A stretch of DNA of 64,000 nucleotides from Elusimicrobiales bacterium. GTDB lineage: Bacteria > Elusimicrobiota > Elusimicrobia > Elusimicrobiales > UBA9959. Where the stretch lies: contig JAQTOU010000001.1 of assembly GCA_028713125.1 (NCBI GenBank), forward strand, positions 1-64,000, written 5' to 3'. The position numbers and the translations under genes are program-made. Under the pieces are notes generated by a model, which was given only the letters and a program-made list of their open reading frames with translations, did not search any database and was not told the origin of the DNA. This document shows, piece after piece, positions 17,008 to 26,376 of the stretch; the stretch's first letter is position 1; the number at the start of each line of letters is the position of its first letter.

Positions 17008-18339
17008 TTACGTCGCTGTCTCTTCAACTTTAATAGGGATCTCGACCCAGAAGAGGGCGCCGCCGCCGGGGACGGTGGAGCAGCCTATGGTGCCTTTGTG
17101 CAATTCTGTTATGGATTTTGCGAGGGCGAGGCCGAGGCCGGTGCCTCCGTGGCCGGGGGCGGCGGAGCCCTGGGCGAAGGGAGCGAATAGCTTTTCGGTT
17201 TCGCCGGGCTTCAGGCCGGGGCCGGTGTCCTCCACTTCTGCGCGGTATTTACCGCCTGAGACGGAGGCGCGCACGGAGACTTTGCCGCCGGGCGGAGTAA
17301 ATTTTATGGCGTTAGAGAGAAGGTTCGTGAGGGCATGTGTGATCAGTTCCCTGTCCAGCATCGCGCTGCCGGTTCCCTCCGCCTGTATGGAAAGCGAAAC
17401 CCCCCTCTCCTCCGCTTTCGGGCGCAGGAAACCGGCGGCGTCGCGCGTGAGGGCCAGCGGGTCTTCTCGCGCGGGGCGGAGCTCCATCTTCCCGCGCTCT
17501 ATTTTCGCCAGGTCCAGCATGGCGGTGACGAAATTGGCGAGGCGGCCCGCGTTCTCTTTTATCCGGCGGAAAACCTCGAGGTCTTCGGCCCTGAAATTCT
17601 CTTTTTCCTTAAGCAGCAGGGCCGCGTAGGTCTCTATCACTCCCAGCGGCGAGCGGAGTTCGTGCGTGACCGAGGCGGTGAAATTTTTCTTCATCGTCTC
17701 CAGTTCCAGCAGCTTGTCCGACATGGCGTTCAAAGCGCCTGCCAGCTCCGCGACTTCGTCCGAGCCGGAGGAGTCCGTCTTTACGCCGAATTTTCCCTCC
17801 CCTACCTCGGCCGCCTCGGCGGCCAGGCGGCGAAGGCGCCGCGTCAGGCGGCGCGCAAGCAGGAGCCCGATTAAAGCGGCCGCGGCCATGGAGGCCAGGA
17901 AGGCCGCCGCCAGGTCATGCCAGACGCCCGAGAGCGCAGCGCGCCGCTCCCTCTCCAGGGCTTCAGAGGAATAGTTTATCAGCGCCGAAAACTTCCTGCC
18001 GCGTATTTCCCGGGGCAGCCGGATGCCCGGCCCGGGCCTGTTGCGCCTGGCCGGAGTTTTTACAAGGCCCATCCCGCGCCCGATATCCAGCCGGCAGGAG
18101 TCTATTTCGGCCCTGGAGGAGCAGAGGCCGGAAAGATAATCCACGGCCATCAGGGGGTCGCCGGCCAGTTCCGCCTCGCCCAGCATGGCGGCTACGGATT
18201 GATCCAGCGCCGAGAGGCGGGCCTCCTGCGCCTGCCGCACGGTGCGGTTCTGGAAACTGAAGAAGATAGCGGAGAGCAGCAGGGCCGCCGCGAGGGCGGC
18301 GGCCATCAGCGCCGCGCTTAACTTATGGAAAAGCCTCAT
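17008..18339 (-). CDS. Membrane sensor histidine kinase
   Basis: 443 residues. A membrane helix at about 8-28, a short extracytoplasmic loop of some 115 residues, a second helix (about 144-162), a HAMP segment (to about 215), HisKA with His226 in SVTHELRSPLG, and HATPase_c with NLLSNAIKFTPPGG (Asn343), EDTGPGLKPG and GGTGLGLALAK. It lies 23 bases after the PorV-like barrel gene on the same strand and upstream of FliF-FliG. No receiver gene is adjacent on this strand; the receivers at 11.7-13.2 kb are possible partners. Confidence 0.92.
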   Translation of the reverse strand: MRLFHKLSAALMAAALAAALLLSAIFFSFQNRTVRQAQEARLSALDQSVAAMLGEAELAGDPLMAVDYLSGLCSSRAEIDSCRLDIGRGMGLVKTPARRNRPGPGIRLPREIRGRKFSALINYSSEALERERRAALSGVWHDLAAAFLASMAAAALIGLLLARRLTRRLRRLAAEAAEVGEGKFGVKTDSSGSDEVAELAGALNAMSDKLLELETMKKNFTASVTHELRSPLGVIETYAALLLKEKENFRAEDLEVFRRIKENAGRLANFVTAMLDLAKIERGKMELRPAREDPLALTRDAAGFLRPKAEERGVSLSIQAEGTGSAMLDRELITHALTNLLSNAIKFTPPGGKVSVRASVSGGKYRAEVEDTGPGLKPGETEKLFAPFAQGSAAPGHGGTGLGLALAKSITELHKGTIGCSTVPGGGALFWVEIPIKVEETAT

Positions 18340-18362
18340 TACTCTCCTCTTGGCGGTCTCCG

Positions 18363-20339
18363 TTAGCGCGAGAGCCTGATTATGCGCTCCAGGGCTTTTT
18401 TAGCCTGCGTGTTCTGGGGGTCCTTGGTAAGTATCTTGCGGAAGGCGTCGGCGGCCTTGCCGTATTCCCCCTTGGCGTAGAAGTCGGCGCCGGACTGGTA
18501 GATCTTCTCTATTTCCCGCGCGTCGGCGGCGGCCTTGGAGACGGGAGCTTCTTCCTCGACCGCGCCGCGGGCCTGGACCGAGCCGGGCTCCCAGGCGCCG
18601 GCCTTGCCGCCCAGCTTGGCGCGGGCTTCGTCCACCATCTTGCCCACCTTGGCTTTTTCAAGGGGGTCGGGCTCCAGCTTGAAAGCCAGCTCCCAGTCGC
18701 GGCCGGCACGGGCGTAGTTCCCGAGCATGTAGTTGCAGGAGCCGCTTTTCTTGAGGGCCATCAAATTGTTCGGCTCGAGCTCCAGCAGCTCTTCCAGCTT
18801 GCGCAGGGCCTCCGAGTGTTTCTTCTTAACGTAGAAATCATCCGATTCCGTCATCTTGTATTCGGCCCAGCCGCGGCTGAAATCCGCCGGGACCCTGTCG
18901 GCGGTGACGCGCGTGAGCTCCGCCGCGCGGTCCAGGAAGTTGGAGAGGGCGGAGTCCTGCTGGTTGAGGCTCTGGGCGTAGGCCAGCTGCTTCATGGCGC
19001 GCATATCGTTGCCGTTTATGAAATTCCTGACTCCGCCGGAGAGCAGCTCCTCCCAGTACTGTTTCCGCCGGTCCTCCACGGCCAGCGTAGGGAAGAAGGC
19101 GGCCACGGTAGAGAGGCGCCGCGTAAGCGTTACCACCGAGGAGTCCGGCAGCATCTCGTTGGCTTTTTCAAGCAGGAGCTTGTTGGCGGCGTAATAATTC
19201 TCTTTAGCCACCTGCTCTTTGACTTCCGCGAGGCGCGGGTCGTTCAGGCTGGCGGTGTCGCGCGGGCTCTTGTAATCCTGCGCCTCGCGCAGCCGCTTGT
19301 ACTGGTCGAGGAGCTCGGTCTCGGCCAGCTCGGTCTGCGTCGCCGTGCCGAAGTGGTAGGTAAGCGCCAGCTTGTGGTTGCCGGAGGTGTCCTTTACCGT
19401 GCCTATGGGCAGGCAAAAGCCATAGTCGAACTGTATCTTCTGGATCTTGTAGGAAAGGCCAAGAGTGGCCTGCTTGAATTCCCTGTCGCCGGCGCCAAGG
19501 GAGGCGCGCACCCCGATATCCCCCTTGTCCAGGCTAGGGAAGATCTTTTCGGCCGCGAAGACGACCTGCTTGTCCATCTTGCCGTCAGGCGCCTTCTGGA
19601 GGCGGGCGTCGGCCGCCAGGACCATCCAGAGGGCTTTGTAGGAAGCTCCCAGCCTGGTCTTCATCGGTATCTTGTCCTTGTCAGAACTGCTGAAGGCTAC
19701 ATCTGCCTGCATGGCGTTCAGGACAGCCGCGCCCAGGGTCCAGCGGCGCGTTATCCTGTAGAGCACCCCGACGTCGGCGTCGAGGGCCGATTTGGTATTC
19801 AGGCCGGCCAGCACGGGGTCGGTGGCGTTCCTCTGCATTATATCGTCTTCGACCGCGTTGAAGGTTTCCCCCAGGCGGGTAAAGCCGTGGTTGAGGTACT
19901 TGAGCGAGCCGCCGACGGAGAACTTCTCGTATTTAGTATTCTTCGGGAAGCGGTACCCCCATGAAACCTGGCCGGTCTGCTCATAATAGACCCCGGAAAG
20001 AGAAAACTGGTTCCAGGAAACGCCCAGCGTGCCGTTGCGCCCGCTGGTTATGGGAACGGCCAGGGCGACCGCGCTGAGCCCGAGGTTGGAGCCGTCGCTC
20101 AGCCCGGTGTAGAAGAGAGAGTGCGAGGCCAGAACTTTGGGGCGCTCAAGGCTGGACAGCCCGGCCGGGTTGTAATAGATAGAGGAAATATCGTCCGCGA
20201 CCCCGGTGAAGGCGTCGCCCATCCCGGGCGCCCGGGCCCCGAACCCCAGGTCCTCGAAAGCGGCGAAAGCGGCCAGCGGGGCGAAAGCGATGATCGCCGC
20301 CAGGGCCGCCGCCGCTTTTTTCTCTTTATAACAAGTCAT
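18363..20339 (-). CDS. PorV/UPF0164-like outer-membrane barrel with C-terminal TPR region
   Basis: 658 residues. A signal peptide (about 1-26, ending AAFA) is followed by FEDLGFGARAPGMGDAFTGVADD and ISSIYYNPAGLSSL, the hallmark of PorV/PorQ and UPF0164 outer-membrane barrels. Alternating hydrophobic strands continue to about residue 330. The C-terminal half is helical with TPR-like units (LELEPNNLMALKKSGSCNYM, LGNYARAGRDWELAFKLEP, then GEYGKAADAFRKILTKDP). PorV is the outer-membrane shuttle of the type IX secretion system in Bacteroidota. Two nearby proteins end in a shared sorting-like tail, so a type IX-like role is possible, but the TPR extension is unlike PorV. Confidence 0.78.
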   Translation of the reverse strand: MTCYKEKKAAAALAAIIAFAPLAAFAAFEDLGFGARAPGMGDAFTGVADDISSIYYNPAGLSSLERPKVLASHSLFYTGLSDGSNLGLSAVALAVPITSGRNGTLGVSWNQFSLSGVYYEQTGQVSWGYRFPKNTKYEKFSVGGSLKYLNHGFTRLGETFNAVEDDIMQRNATDPVLAGLNTKSALDADVGVLYRITRRWTLGAAVLNAMQADVAFSSSDKDKIPMKTRLGASYKALWMVLAADARLQKAPDGKMDKQVVFAAEKIFPSLDKGDIGVRASLGAGDREFKQATLGLSYKIQKIQFDYGFCLPIGTVKDTSGNHKLALTYHFGTATQTELAETELLDQYKRLREAQDYKSPRDTASLNDPRLAEVKEQVAKENYYAANKLLLEKANEMLPDSSVVTLTRRLSTVAAFFPTLAVEDRRKQYWEELLSGGVRNFINGNDMRAMKQLAYAQSLNQQDSALSNFLDRAAELTRVTADRVPADFSRGWAEYKMTESDDFYVKKKHSEALRKLEELLELEPNNLMALKKSGSCNYMLGNYARAGRDWELAFKLEPDPLEKAKVGKMVDEARAKLGGKAGAWEPGSVQARGAVEEEAPVSKAAADAREIEKIYQSGADFYAKGEYGKAADAFRKILTKDPQNTQAKKALERIIRLSR

Positions 20340-20377
20340 AAGAATCTTTGCCGTTCACAGTTCTCAGCCGCCGCCTC

Positions 20378-20782
20378 TTATCTTATTACTACTATGGTTC
20401 CCTTAAAGACCCTTGTTTCCATCCGGACCTGGTAGATATAGACCCCACCCGGTTTATGGCCGCCGGAGTTGGGATCCCATTCCAGGTCATAATATATGCC
20501 GGCGACAGCTACGGTGATGGAAGCGCCGGTCCCTTCGGAGCGCTGCTTCAGGCGCATCGTTCCGACTTCTCTGCCGGAGAGGTCGTACACCCTGCCCTCT
20601 ACGGCATAGTCGCGCGGGTTATAGCAGCGGAAGATGAAGGTGTCGTTCCTGTTATCGCCGTTGGGCGTGATAAATTTATTCACGGCTATGGAGGGGCCCA
20701 GCGCTGACGACGCGCAGAAAACAGCCGCGGGCGGGAGCGCCAGGGCGGCCAGGAGGAACAGGATGATGTTCTTTGCCTTCAT
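20378..20782 (-). CDS. Small secreted protein with FlgD/CHU_C-like C-terminal sorting domain
   Basis: 134 residues. A signal peptide (1-23, ending FCA) is followed by nothing but an Ig-like domain of the FlgD/gliding-associated C-terminal type: KFITPNGDNRNDTFIF, then VEGRVYDLSGREVG, and PGGVYIYQVRMETRVFKGTIVVIR at the end. The same domain and the same last residues (GT-I/V-VVIR) close the protein at 20902-22521, which is divergently transcribed. A protein that is only a sorting domain is unusual. No Shine-Dalgarno precedes the ATG; TAGAAT lies 10 bases upstream. It precedes the PorV-like gene by 39 bases. Confidence 0.72.
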   Translation of the reverse strand: MKAKNIILFLLAALALPPAAVFCASSALGPSIAVNKFITPNGDNRNDTFIFRCYNPRDYAVEGRVYDLSGREVGTMRLKQRSEGTGASITVAVAGIYYDLEWDPNSGGHKPGGVYIYQVRMETRVFKGTIVVIR

Positions 20783-20889
20783 AACTTATTCAATTCTACT
20801 TTTCAATTGTGACTGTTTTGTTTCATAGTTATGGATTTTACGGCGGAAGCCGGAAACCTCTTTGTAATATTTTGGTCGCACGGTACGTA

Positions 20890-20895
20890 TATAAT
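20890..20895 (+). promoter_or_regulatory. -10 element directly before a GTG start (leaderless candidate)
   Basis: TATAAT ends 6 bases before the GTG at 20902, so transcription should begin at or next to the start codon. No good -35 at 16-18 bases is seen (TTGGTC at 20872 is only 12 bases away). No Shine-Dalgarno sequence exists between the -10 and the start. Confidence 0.4.
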
Positions 20896-20901
20896 TTAAC
20901 T

Positions 20902-22521
20902 GTGAACGCGAACCGCACCTCTTGCGCCCTTCTTTTTCTGGGGGCCTTCTTCTGGGCCATAACCGGGCTTCATGCCGCGCGTATGGCCTCGGCCAGCTTT
21001 TTGGACGTGAACGGGGTCTATGCTTACGGCTCGGGGTATATGACCTCTCCGAATTATGAGCAGAGCGTGAACGTCCAGGAAGTCGCCGTCTCGACGCAGG
21101 AGGCGGCAAGCTTCTCCCAGCGCAGCGGCAAACTTTCTTTTTACCCCTTCCCGGCTTCGGTTTACGACCTCCAGCCGGTCATAGTTTCCAGCCATGGCAT
21201 CAGCATAACCTGGACCGCGCCCTCCGCCGATATCGGCCGCCAGGCCGAAGCCGTGGAAAACTACAGCCTGCGCTATACCAGCTCGGGCTTTATCAGCACG
21301 GACGAGGGATTCGAAAGCGCGCCGTCCTACGCCCAGACCTGGACGCCGCTCGCGCCGGGTTCGGCGGAAGGCCGGATAGTCGAGGGCTTCAACCCCGGCA
21401 CTACTTACTATTTCTCCCTCGAGACCATTAACAGCCACGGGCTCCGCTCCGAACTTTCCAACCCGGCCGCGGCCTTCGCGCTGGTTCCGCTTTCGCCGAT
21501 GAATTTCCAGCTGACCCGCGCGGGAAATTCCGTCACTATGACCTGGGTTTCCCCGGCCGGCTTCCAGAGCCGGATCCCGTTCAACAACCGCTTCAGCCCT
21601 TCCTACCCGTACGAGATAAAAAAATACGAGGTATACAGGGCCACCGCCCCGGCCGACGCCGAGTGGGCGTTCATAGGCGAAACCTCCTCGGACACCCTCA
21701 CCTGGACCGACATCCTGGGGGCGGACGAATCCTTTTATTACCACGCGCGCGCCGTCAACCAGGCCGGCGTTTCCATCCCGTCCTACGCGCGCGCCAGCGC
21801 CGGCGGCGGGCTGTATTTCCTGGCCCCGGACAACAAGAGCATACTGGAGATCCCGGCCGACGCAACCGGTGATTTCTTCTCGGCGTCCGCGGACCCGATG
21901 GACTCGTACAGCATAGAGATCTCCACCCACCCCGAGGACCTTGGCGGCAGGGTCGTGAAGTCGGTGGAGTTCTCCGCTTTCCGCGGCGGCCTGCAGCCGG
22001 CCACCGACTTCAAGCTCTCGAAGAACGGCGCGCTCAAGCTCTATTATGCCAAGTCGGGAGGCGTCATTTCCCCTTCCGCGTCAACCGATGAGAAGACCCT
22101 GAGCATGTATTTCAACAATGGCGCGCGCTGGATGCAGCTGTACGGCGATGTGAACTCTGCCGAGCACAGCGTCACCCTGGAGACCCGGCTTCTCGGCCGG
22201 TACCAGCTGCGCACCACCGAGCGCGGGGGCAGCTTCTCCGCCGATAAGGCCGGCCTTACCAACCGCCTTATCACGCCAAATGGCGACAATAAAAATGATA
22301 CCATGGTCTTTGTTTTCGACAACCCGCAGGACAAGAAAGTGACCGGGAAGATCTACGATATGCGCGGGGCGCTGGTGGGCTCGATGAAGGCCGGCCCGGT
22401 CGGCAACTCTCTGATCTGGGACGCCAAGGCCGGCGGGCTGGCGGTGCCGGGCGGAGTTTATATTTATCAGATAGAGGCGGAAGGTACGGTGTATAACGGG
22501 ACAGTGGTCGTAATACGGTAG
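20902..22521 (+). CDS. Secreted surface protein with fibronectin type III domains and C-terminal sorting domain
   Basis: 539 residues from the GTG at 20902, which gives a good signal peptide (ALLFLGAFFWAITGLHAA). An ATG at 20809 would place a 31-residue non-signal tail in front. Two FN3-like units are seen at about 85-195 (SHGISITWTAP, PGTTYYFSLETINSHGLRS) and 195-300 (GNSVTMTWVSP, YHARAVNQAG). A middle beta-rich region follows. The end (about 453-539) is the FlgD/CHU_C-type domain with LITPNGDNKNDTMVF, GGVYIYQIEAEG and the final GTVVVIR. Likely exported and held on the cell surface. The start choice is uncertain. Confidence 0.72.
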   Translation: MNANRTSCALLFLGAFFWAITGLHAARMASASFLDVNGVYAYGSGYMTSPNYEQSVNVQEVAVSTQEAASFSQRSGKLSFYPFPASVYDLQPVIVSSHGISITWTAPSADIGRQAEAVENYSLRYTSSGFISTDEGFESAPSYAQTWTPLAPGSAEGRIVEGFNPGTTYYFSLETINSHGLRSELSNPAAAFALVPLSPMNFQLTRAGNSVTMTWVSPAGFQSRIPFNNRFSPSYPYEIKKYEVYRATAPADAEWAFIGETSSDTLTWTDILGADESFYYHARAVNQAGVSIPSYARASAGGGLYFLAPDNKSILEIPADATGDFFSASADPMDSYSIEISTHPEDLGGRVVKSVEFSAFRGGLQPATDFKLSKNGALKLYYAKSGGVISPSASTDEKTLSMYFNNGARWMQLYGDVNSAEHSVTLETRLLGRYQLRTTERGGSFSADKAGLTNRLITPNGDNKNDTMVFVFDNPQDKKVTGKIYDMRGALVGSMKAGPVGNSLIWDAKAGGLAVPGGVYIYQIEAEGTVYNGTVVVIR

Positions 22522-22540
22522 CGACGAGGAGTTAAGACCT

Positions 22541-25500
22541 ATGAGAAACGCTTACGGCATTAATGAGATCGGGAAAAGGTCCTGGAAAGCTTCCTGTTTC
22601 AGGCTCTTCGCCCTGCTTTCCCTCCTCCTCCATCCTTCCTTCTTCTCTCTCGCGGCCCATGCCGCGATCACGCAGTCTATAAACTACCAGGGCTTCCTGC
22701 TCAGCAAGATCACGAATATGCCGGTGGAGACGCCGCAGGATATAAAATTCATAATTTACAACACCCCCGTTGGTCCTGCTACGGGCGGGATGGTGCCCTT
22801 TACCGAAAGCCGCTGCAATGTAAAGGTCAGCAAGGGGCGCTATGACGTCGAGATAGGCTCCGCCACGCCCGGAGGGATCCCTCCCGCTCTTTTTACCGAC
22901 TACAGCGCGCTGTGGCTGGAGATCCAGGTGGACAGCGACGGGGACTGCTCAGGAACCTATGAAGCCATGTCCCCCCGCGTCAGACTGCAGGCTTCGCCTT
23001 ACGCTTTTAATTCTATTTACGCTTCCACGGCTTCTATAGCCACTTCGACTTTCAGCGTGAACATTATCGGCGCTTTGCCCAATACGACCAACGGCGCGGT
23101 GACGATCTCCACCAACCTCTTCGTCATGGGCGGCATTTCGGTGGGAGATATCACGCCCGGCTCTAAGCTTTCGGTGAAAGGCATGGTGGAGAGCAGAGGC
23201 GACCTGCCTGGCTGCGCCGACCCGGCGAACTATACCTGCGGGTTCAAATTCCCGGACGGCTCTGTCCAGGTAAAAGCTGCGGCTCTTACCATGTGGGACG
23301 TGACCGGAGATAACCTGCACACGATAAACCCGGGGAACGCGGGGATAGGCGACACGGGCGTGGGCAATCCCCTGCTTATCCCGCAGGCGCGCCTGCATGT
23401 GTCCTCGGGTACCAGCGCCGCGACTACCATCGGCAACCTGCTGCTGGTTACGGCGGGCAGCGACGAGATCTTCCGCGTGGCCAGCAACGGCGGAACGGGC
23501 GAGGTGCACGGCGGCTCCTACTACGGCGACGGGACCACTCTTACCGGCATAGTGCGTAAAGCCGGCGACACGATGACCGGCCTTCTTACTGTGACCAGCG
23601 TAACGGCTACTTCCGCCCAGGGCGTGACTTCCCCCAAATTCAAGCTGCTCGATAACGTGGAAATATCCTCGGCCCCGGCTTCCGCCTACGGCGGTATCCG
23701 GGTGAGCACGCACATCTATATTGCGCCCTCTTCCATAATTTACGGAGACGGCAGCGGCCTTATCAATGTGACCAGCCTTCCGGACAGCACCAAGGTCTTG
23801 AAAGTCGGCGACGTCATGTCCGGGCCTCTCTCCGGGATCACCTCTTTAACAGCCTCCTCCGCCACCATAACCGGCAGCGCCTTTTCGGTGTCCGGCTCCA
23901 CCACTTTTTCCGTCCTGAACGGCAATACCGCGGTGGGGACCGGCACGCACCTGGCGCGCCTGACCGTGGGAGGAGGAATAATAGCTTCTTCAAGCGTTAC
24001 CGCTAACGGCGGCCTCTTTACTACAACAGTTACGGCTACCAGGGCGGATTTCACCGGGCAGGTGGCCGCCCTGGACATCCTTGCGTCCACCGCCACTTTC
24101 AGAGCCTGGGCCGGGCCCGACATGAACAACAGCTACAGCATAACCACGGCAAGCGGAATCAAGGTAACCGCGGGCGTCGTGTTCTCTTCCTACGGGTTCA
24201 TAGGCGACGGCTCCGGCCTTTGGAACGTAAGCGGCACGGACTCCAGCCGCCTCCTGAGAACGGGAGACACTATAACCGGCCACCTGCTTATAGCCAATTC
24301 CAGCTTCACCATACTGCCAAGCGATCAGAACCCGTACGCGGTCCGCGTTCTAAACCCGGCCTCCAACGATAATTACCTCCTGGCGGTGAGCACCGGCGGA
24401 AATATGGGCGTAATGCTCCCTAACACAAAACTTGCCGACGACCTTATAACAATTGTCCCCAGGTACCCGGCGGCGCCGCTTGAGGTGAACAGGGATATTC
24501 TAATTTCCAATTCCGACCTCGTAAATGCGCGCGCCCAGCTGCATCTTATGGCTACAGCCGGGGACAATTTCATTCATTGGAGCGACCCGAACTTCGGCAA
24601 CCTCGGCGCTCTGGGCTACCAGGGCGGCGTGCCGGATCTCGTATACAGGGCGATGGGCTCAGACCCTTTAAGCGGGGGCCAGGAGGTCTTCCGCATCGGG
24701 CTGGCGGCATTCAGCTCTGACCCCACTACCTGGAATTTCGGAATAGGTACGACCGGATCCGGACAGGCATTTGAGAAATTCCATGTGATGACCAATATGC
24801 TGGTCAGCACTAATACGGCTACTCAATTTTCTTCCGATCCCACTAAAGTGAATCCCATCCTTTATGTAAGCACTACTTCCGGAGGGGTTTCGATAAGAAC
24901 TCTTGCCCAGACGCATGCGCTTACTGTTAACGGCGGGATTAACGCTATTTCCTCCATAACAGCTGAGGGCGGATATTATGGGAACCAGAGCGGGGTGGTA
25001 ACCGTAACGGGAAATGAAATCCAGCTTGAAGGCAAAACCGCGATGGGGGCAGGAAGCATCGTGATGCCGGACTCGGAGGTATACGTGGCTGAGGATGCGG
25101 GCCTGGACTTTAGTTTTGCCGTGGGCAATAACGCTTTTAACAGCTATGATTTTGCCGTCTCAGCCGGGGGGCGGGTCGGGATAGGCCTCAATAAATTAGT
25201 GGCGGCAACGCCCTCTAATAGTTTGCAGGTGATGGACTCGATAAGAATTGGCGCCGACGGGTACGGGGACAGTGAAGCTTATCTCTATTTACGACCCAAC
25301 TTTGGCCCCAGCTATATAGTCTGGAGTGAAAATGTCGGAGCTAATTTCCTAAAAGGCGCATTGGGCTTCGCGTCCGGCTCCAATGATCTGGTTTACAAAG
25401 CCGGAGCCACCGATATGGGCAATGGTTATGAGGTTTTTAAGGTGGCCGGCCCCTCTAATCCCAGCGGTCCGGGGGACTTCGCATCCTGGAAATTCGGCAT

Positions 25501-26167
25501 CGGGACCAGCAACCCGGCTGAAAAGTTCCATGTGGCCACGAACATGCTTATAGGCGCGACTGGTCTGAACAGCCCTGCTTTATTTGTTTCCACCGGTACC
25601 GGTTTCGTGGGGATCAGCACCGGCGCCCCGCAGGCGGGCCTGCATGACGCTTCCAATTTCCTGGTCGGGGCTACCCGCGCTTCGGCCGCTCTTTATGTAA
25701 GCAGCATAACCGGAAATGTGGGGATAAGCACCGGCAGTCCGCAGGCGAAGCTGGATGTAAATGGCGTAGCCTTGTTCAGATCTTCTTTAACCATATCCGG
25801 GACCGGCCTGAGCGGAACGCAGAGCGCTTTCGAAGTGATAGGCTCCACGCTGGTGGTCAGGTACGACGGCAAAGTCGGCATAGGCGTTCCGGGAGGGCCG
25901 ACTGAAAGACTGGATGTCGCCGGTAAAGTTAAGGCTACGGGGTTCGTTGCTTCCCGGGAAATAAAGAACACGGTCTGCAACGCCGCCGCTACCTGCACCG
26001 CTACCTGCACCGCGGGAAAGGTCGTCCTGGGCGGGGGCTGTTCCTACGCGGTGGGAGTGGATTCTATGACCGCGACCTACCCGTCAGGAGACACGACTTG
26101 GCAGTGCGACTACAGCGGCACCACCGGGAATATAACGGCTTACGCCATATGTTCAACGCTTGAGTAA
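22541..26167 (+). CDS. Very large secreted surface protein of short repeated modules
   Basis: 1208 residues with GAGGAG ahead of the ATG. A signal peptide ends near residue 41 (AAHA). The N-terminal block (INYQGFLLSK, PQDIKFIIYN, MSPRVRLQASPYAFNS) is a conserved head seen before such modules. The body repeats two themes: GDGSGLxNV followed by (K/R)xGDTxTGxL, and VGI-(G/S)-TG-x-PQAKLDV. These patterns are also known from phage tail-fibre-like and surface proteins. Two stretches of about 80 residues (bases 24564-24810 and 25311-25555) are diverged copies. The last 70 residues are cysteine-rich (CNAAATCTATC, GGGCSYAVG, WQCDYSG). It lacks the GTVVVIR tail of its neighbour. Function unknown; adhesion is a guess. 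Confidence 0.78.
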   Translation: MRNAYGINEIGKRSWKASCFRLFALLSLLLHPSFFSLAAHAAITQSINYQGFLLSKITNMPVETPQDIKFIIYNTPVGPATGGMVPFTESRCNVKVSKGRYDVEIGSATPGGIPPALFTDYSALWLEIQVDSDGDCSGTYEAMSPRVRLQASPYAFNSIYASTASIATSTFSVNIIGALPNTTNGAVTISTNLFVMGGISVGDITPGSKLSVKGMVESRGDLPGCADPANYTCGFKFPDGSVQVKAAALTMWDVTGDNLHTINPGNAGIGDTGVGNPLLIPQARLHVSSGTSAATTIGNLLLVTAGSDEIFRVASNGGTGEVHGGSYYGDGTTLTGIVRKAGDTMTGLLTVTSVTATSAQGVTSPKFKLLDNVEISSAPASAYGGIRVSTHIYIAPSSIIYGDGSGLINVTSLPDSTKVLKVGDVMSGPLSGITSLTASSATITGSAFSVSGSTTFSVLNGNTAVGTGTHLARLTVGGGIIASSSVTANGGLFTTTVTATRADFTGQVAALDILASTATFRAWAGPDMNNSYSITTASGIKVTAGVVFSSYGFIGDGSGLWNVSGTDSSRLLRTGDTITGHLLIANSSFTILPSDQNPYAVRVLNPASNDNYLLAVSTGGNMGVMLPNTKLADDLITIVPRYPAAPLEVNRDILISNSDLVNARAQLHLMATAGDNFIHWSDPNFGNLGALGYQGGVPDLVYRAMGSDPLSGGQEVFRIGLAAFSSDPTTWNFGIGTTGSGQAFEKFHVMTNMLVSTNTATQFSSDPTKVNPILYVSTTSGGVSIRTLAQTHALTVNGGINAISSITAEGGYYGNQSGVVTVTGNEIQLEGKTAMGAGSIVMPDSEVYVAEDAGLDFSFAVGNNAFNSYDFAVSAGGRVGIGLNKLVAATPSNSLQVMDSIRIGADGYGDSEAYLYLRPNFGPSYIVWSENVGANFLKGALGFASGSNDLVYKAGATDMGNGYEVFKVAGPSNPSGPGDFASWKFGIGTSNPAEKFHVATNMLIGATGLNSPALFVSTGTGFVGISTGAPQAGLHDASNFLVGATRASAALYVSSITGNVGISTGSPQAKLDVNGVALFRSSLTISGTGLSGTQSAFEVIGSTLVVRYDGKVGIGVPGGPTERLDVAGKVKATGFVASREIKNTVCNAAATCTATCTAGKVVLGGGCSYAVGVDSMTATYPSGDTTWQCDYSGTTGNITAYAICSTLE

Positions 26168-26168
26168 T

Positions 26169-26177
26169 TGGTATAAT
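26169..26177 (+). promoter_or_regulatory. Extended -10 promoter of the riboflavin operon
   Basis: TGGTATAAT, an extended -10, sits 9 bases before the first base of the FMN riboswitch and just after the stop codon of the surface protein. A start near 26184 would give an RNA beginning with riboswitch stem P1. Confidence 0.6.
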
Positions 26178-26185
26178 AATTTCAA

Positions 26186-26306
26186 GTTCTTCAGGGCGGG
26201 GCGCGATTCCCCACCGGCGGTAACCCGAAAGGGAAGCCCGCAAGCCCGCAAGGGCAGACCCGGTTAAATTCCGGGGCCGACGGTAAAGTCCGGATGAAAG
26301 AAGAAC
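26186..26306 (+). ncRNA. FMN riboswitch (RFN element)
   Basis: The conserved RFN blocks are all present: AGGGCGGGGCGCGATTCCCC, ACCGGCGGTAA, GCCCGCAAG, and GGCCGACGGTAAAGTCCGGATG. The closing stem P1 is perfect: GTTCTTC at 26186-26192 with GAAGAAC at 26300-26306. It binds flavin mononucleotide and shuts the riboflavin genes off when FMN is plentiful. A terminator follows at 26377-26406, giving transcriptional control. Confidence 0.97.
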
Positions 26307-26376
26307 GCGGCGATCGTCAGCTTCGGCAGGACCGTAGACAGTTTACGGCTTGCCGTCGGCTTATCGCCTGTGCCAT

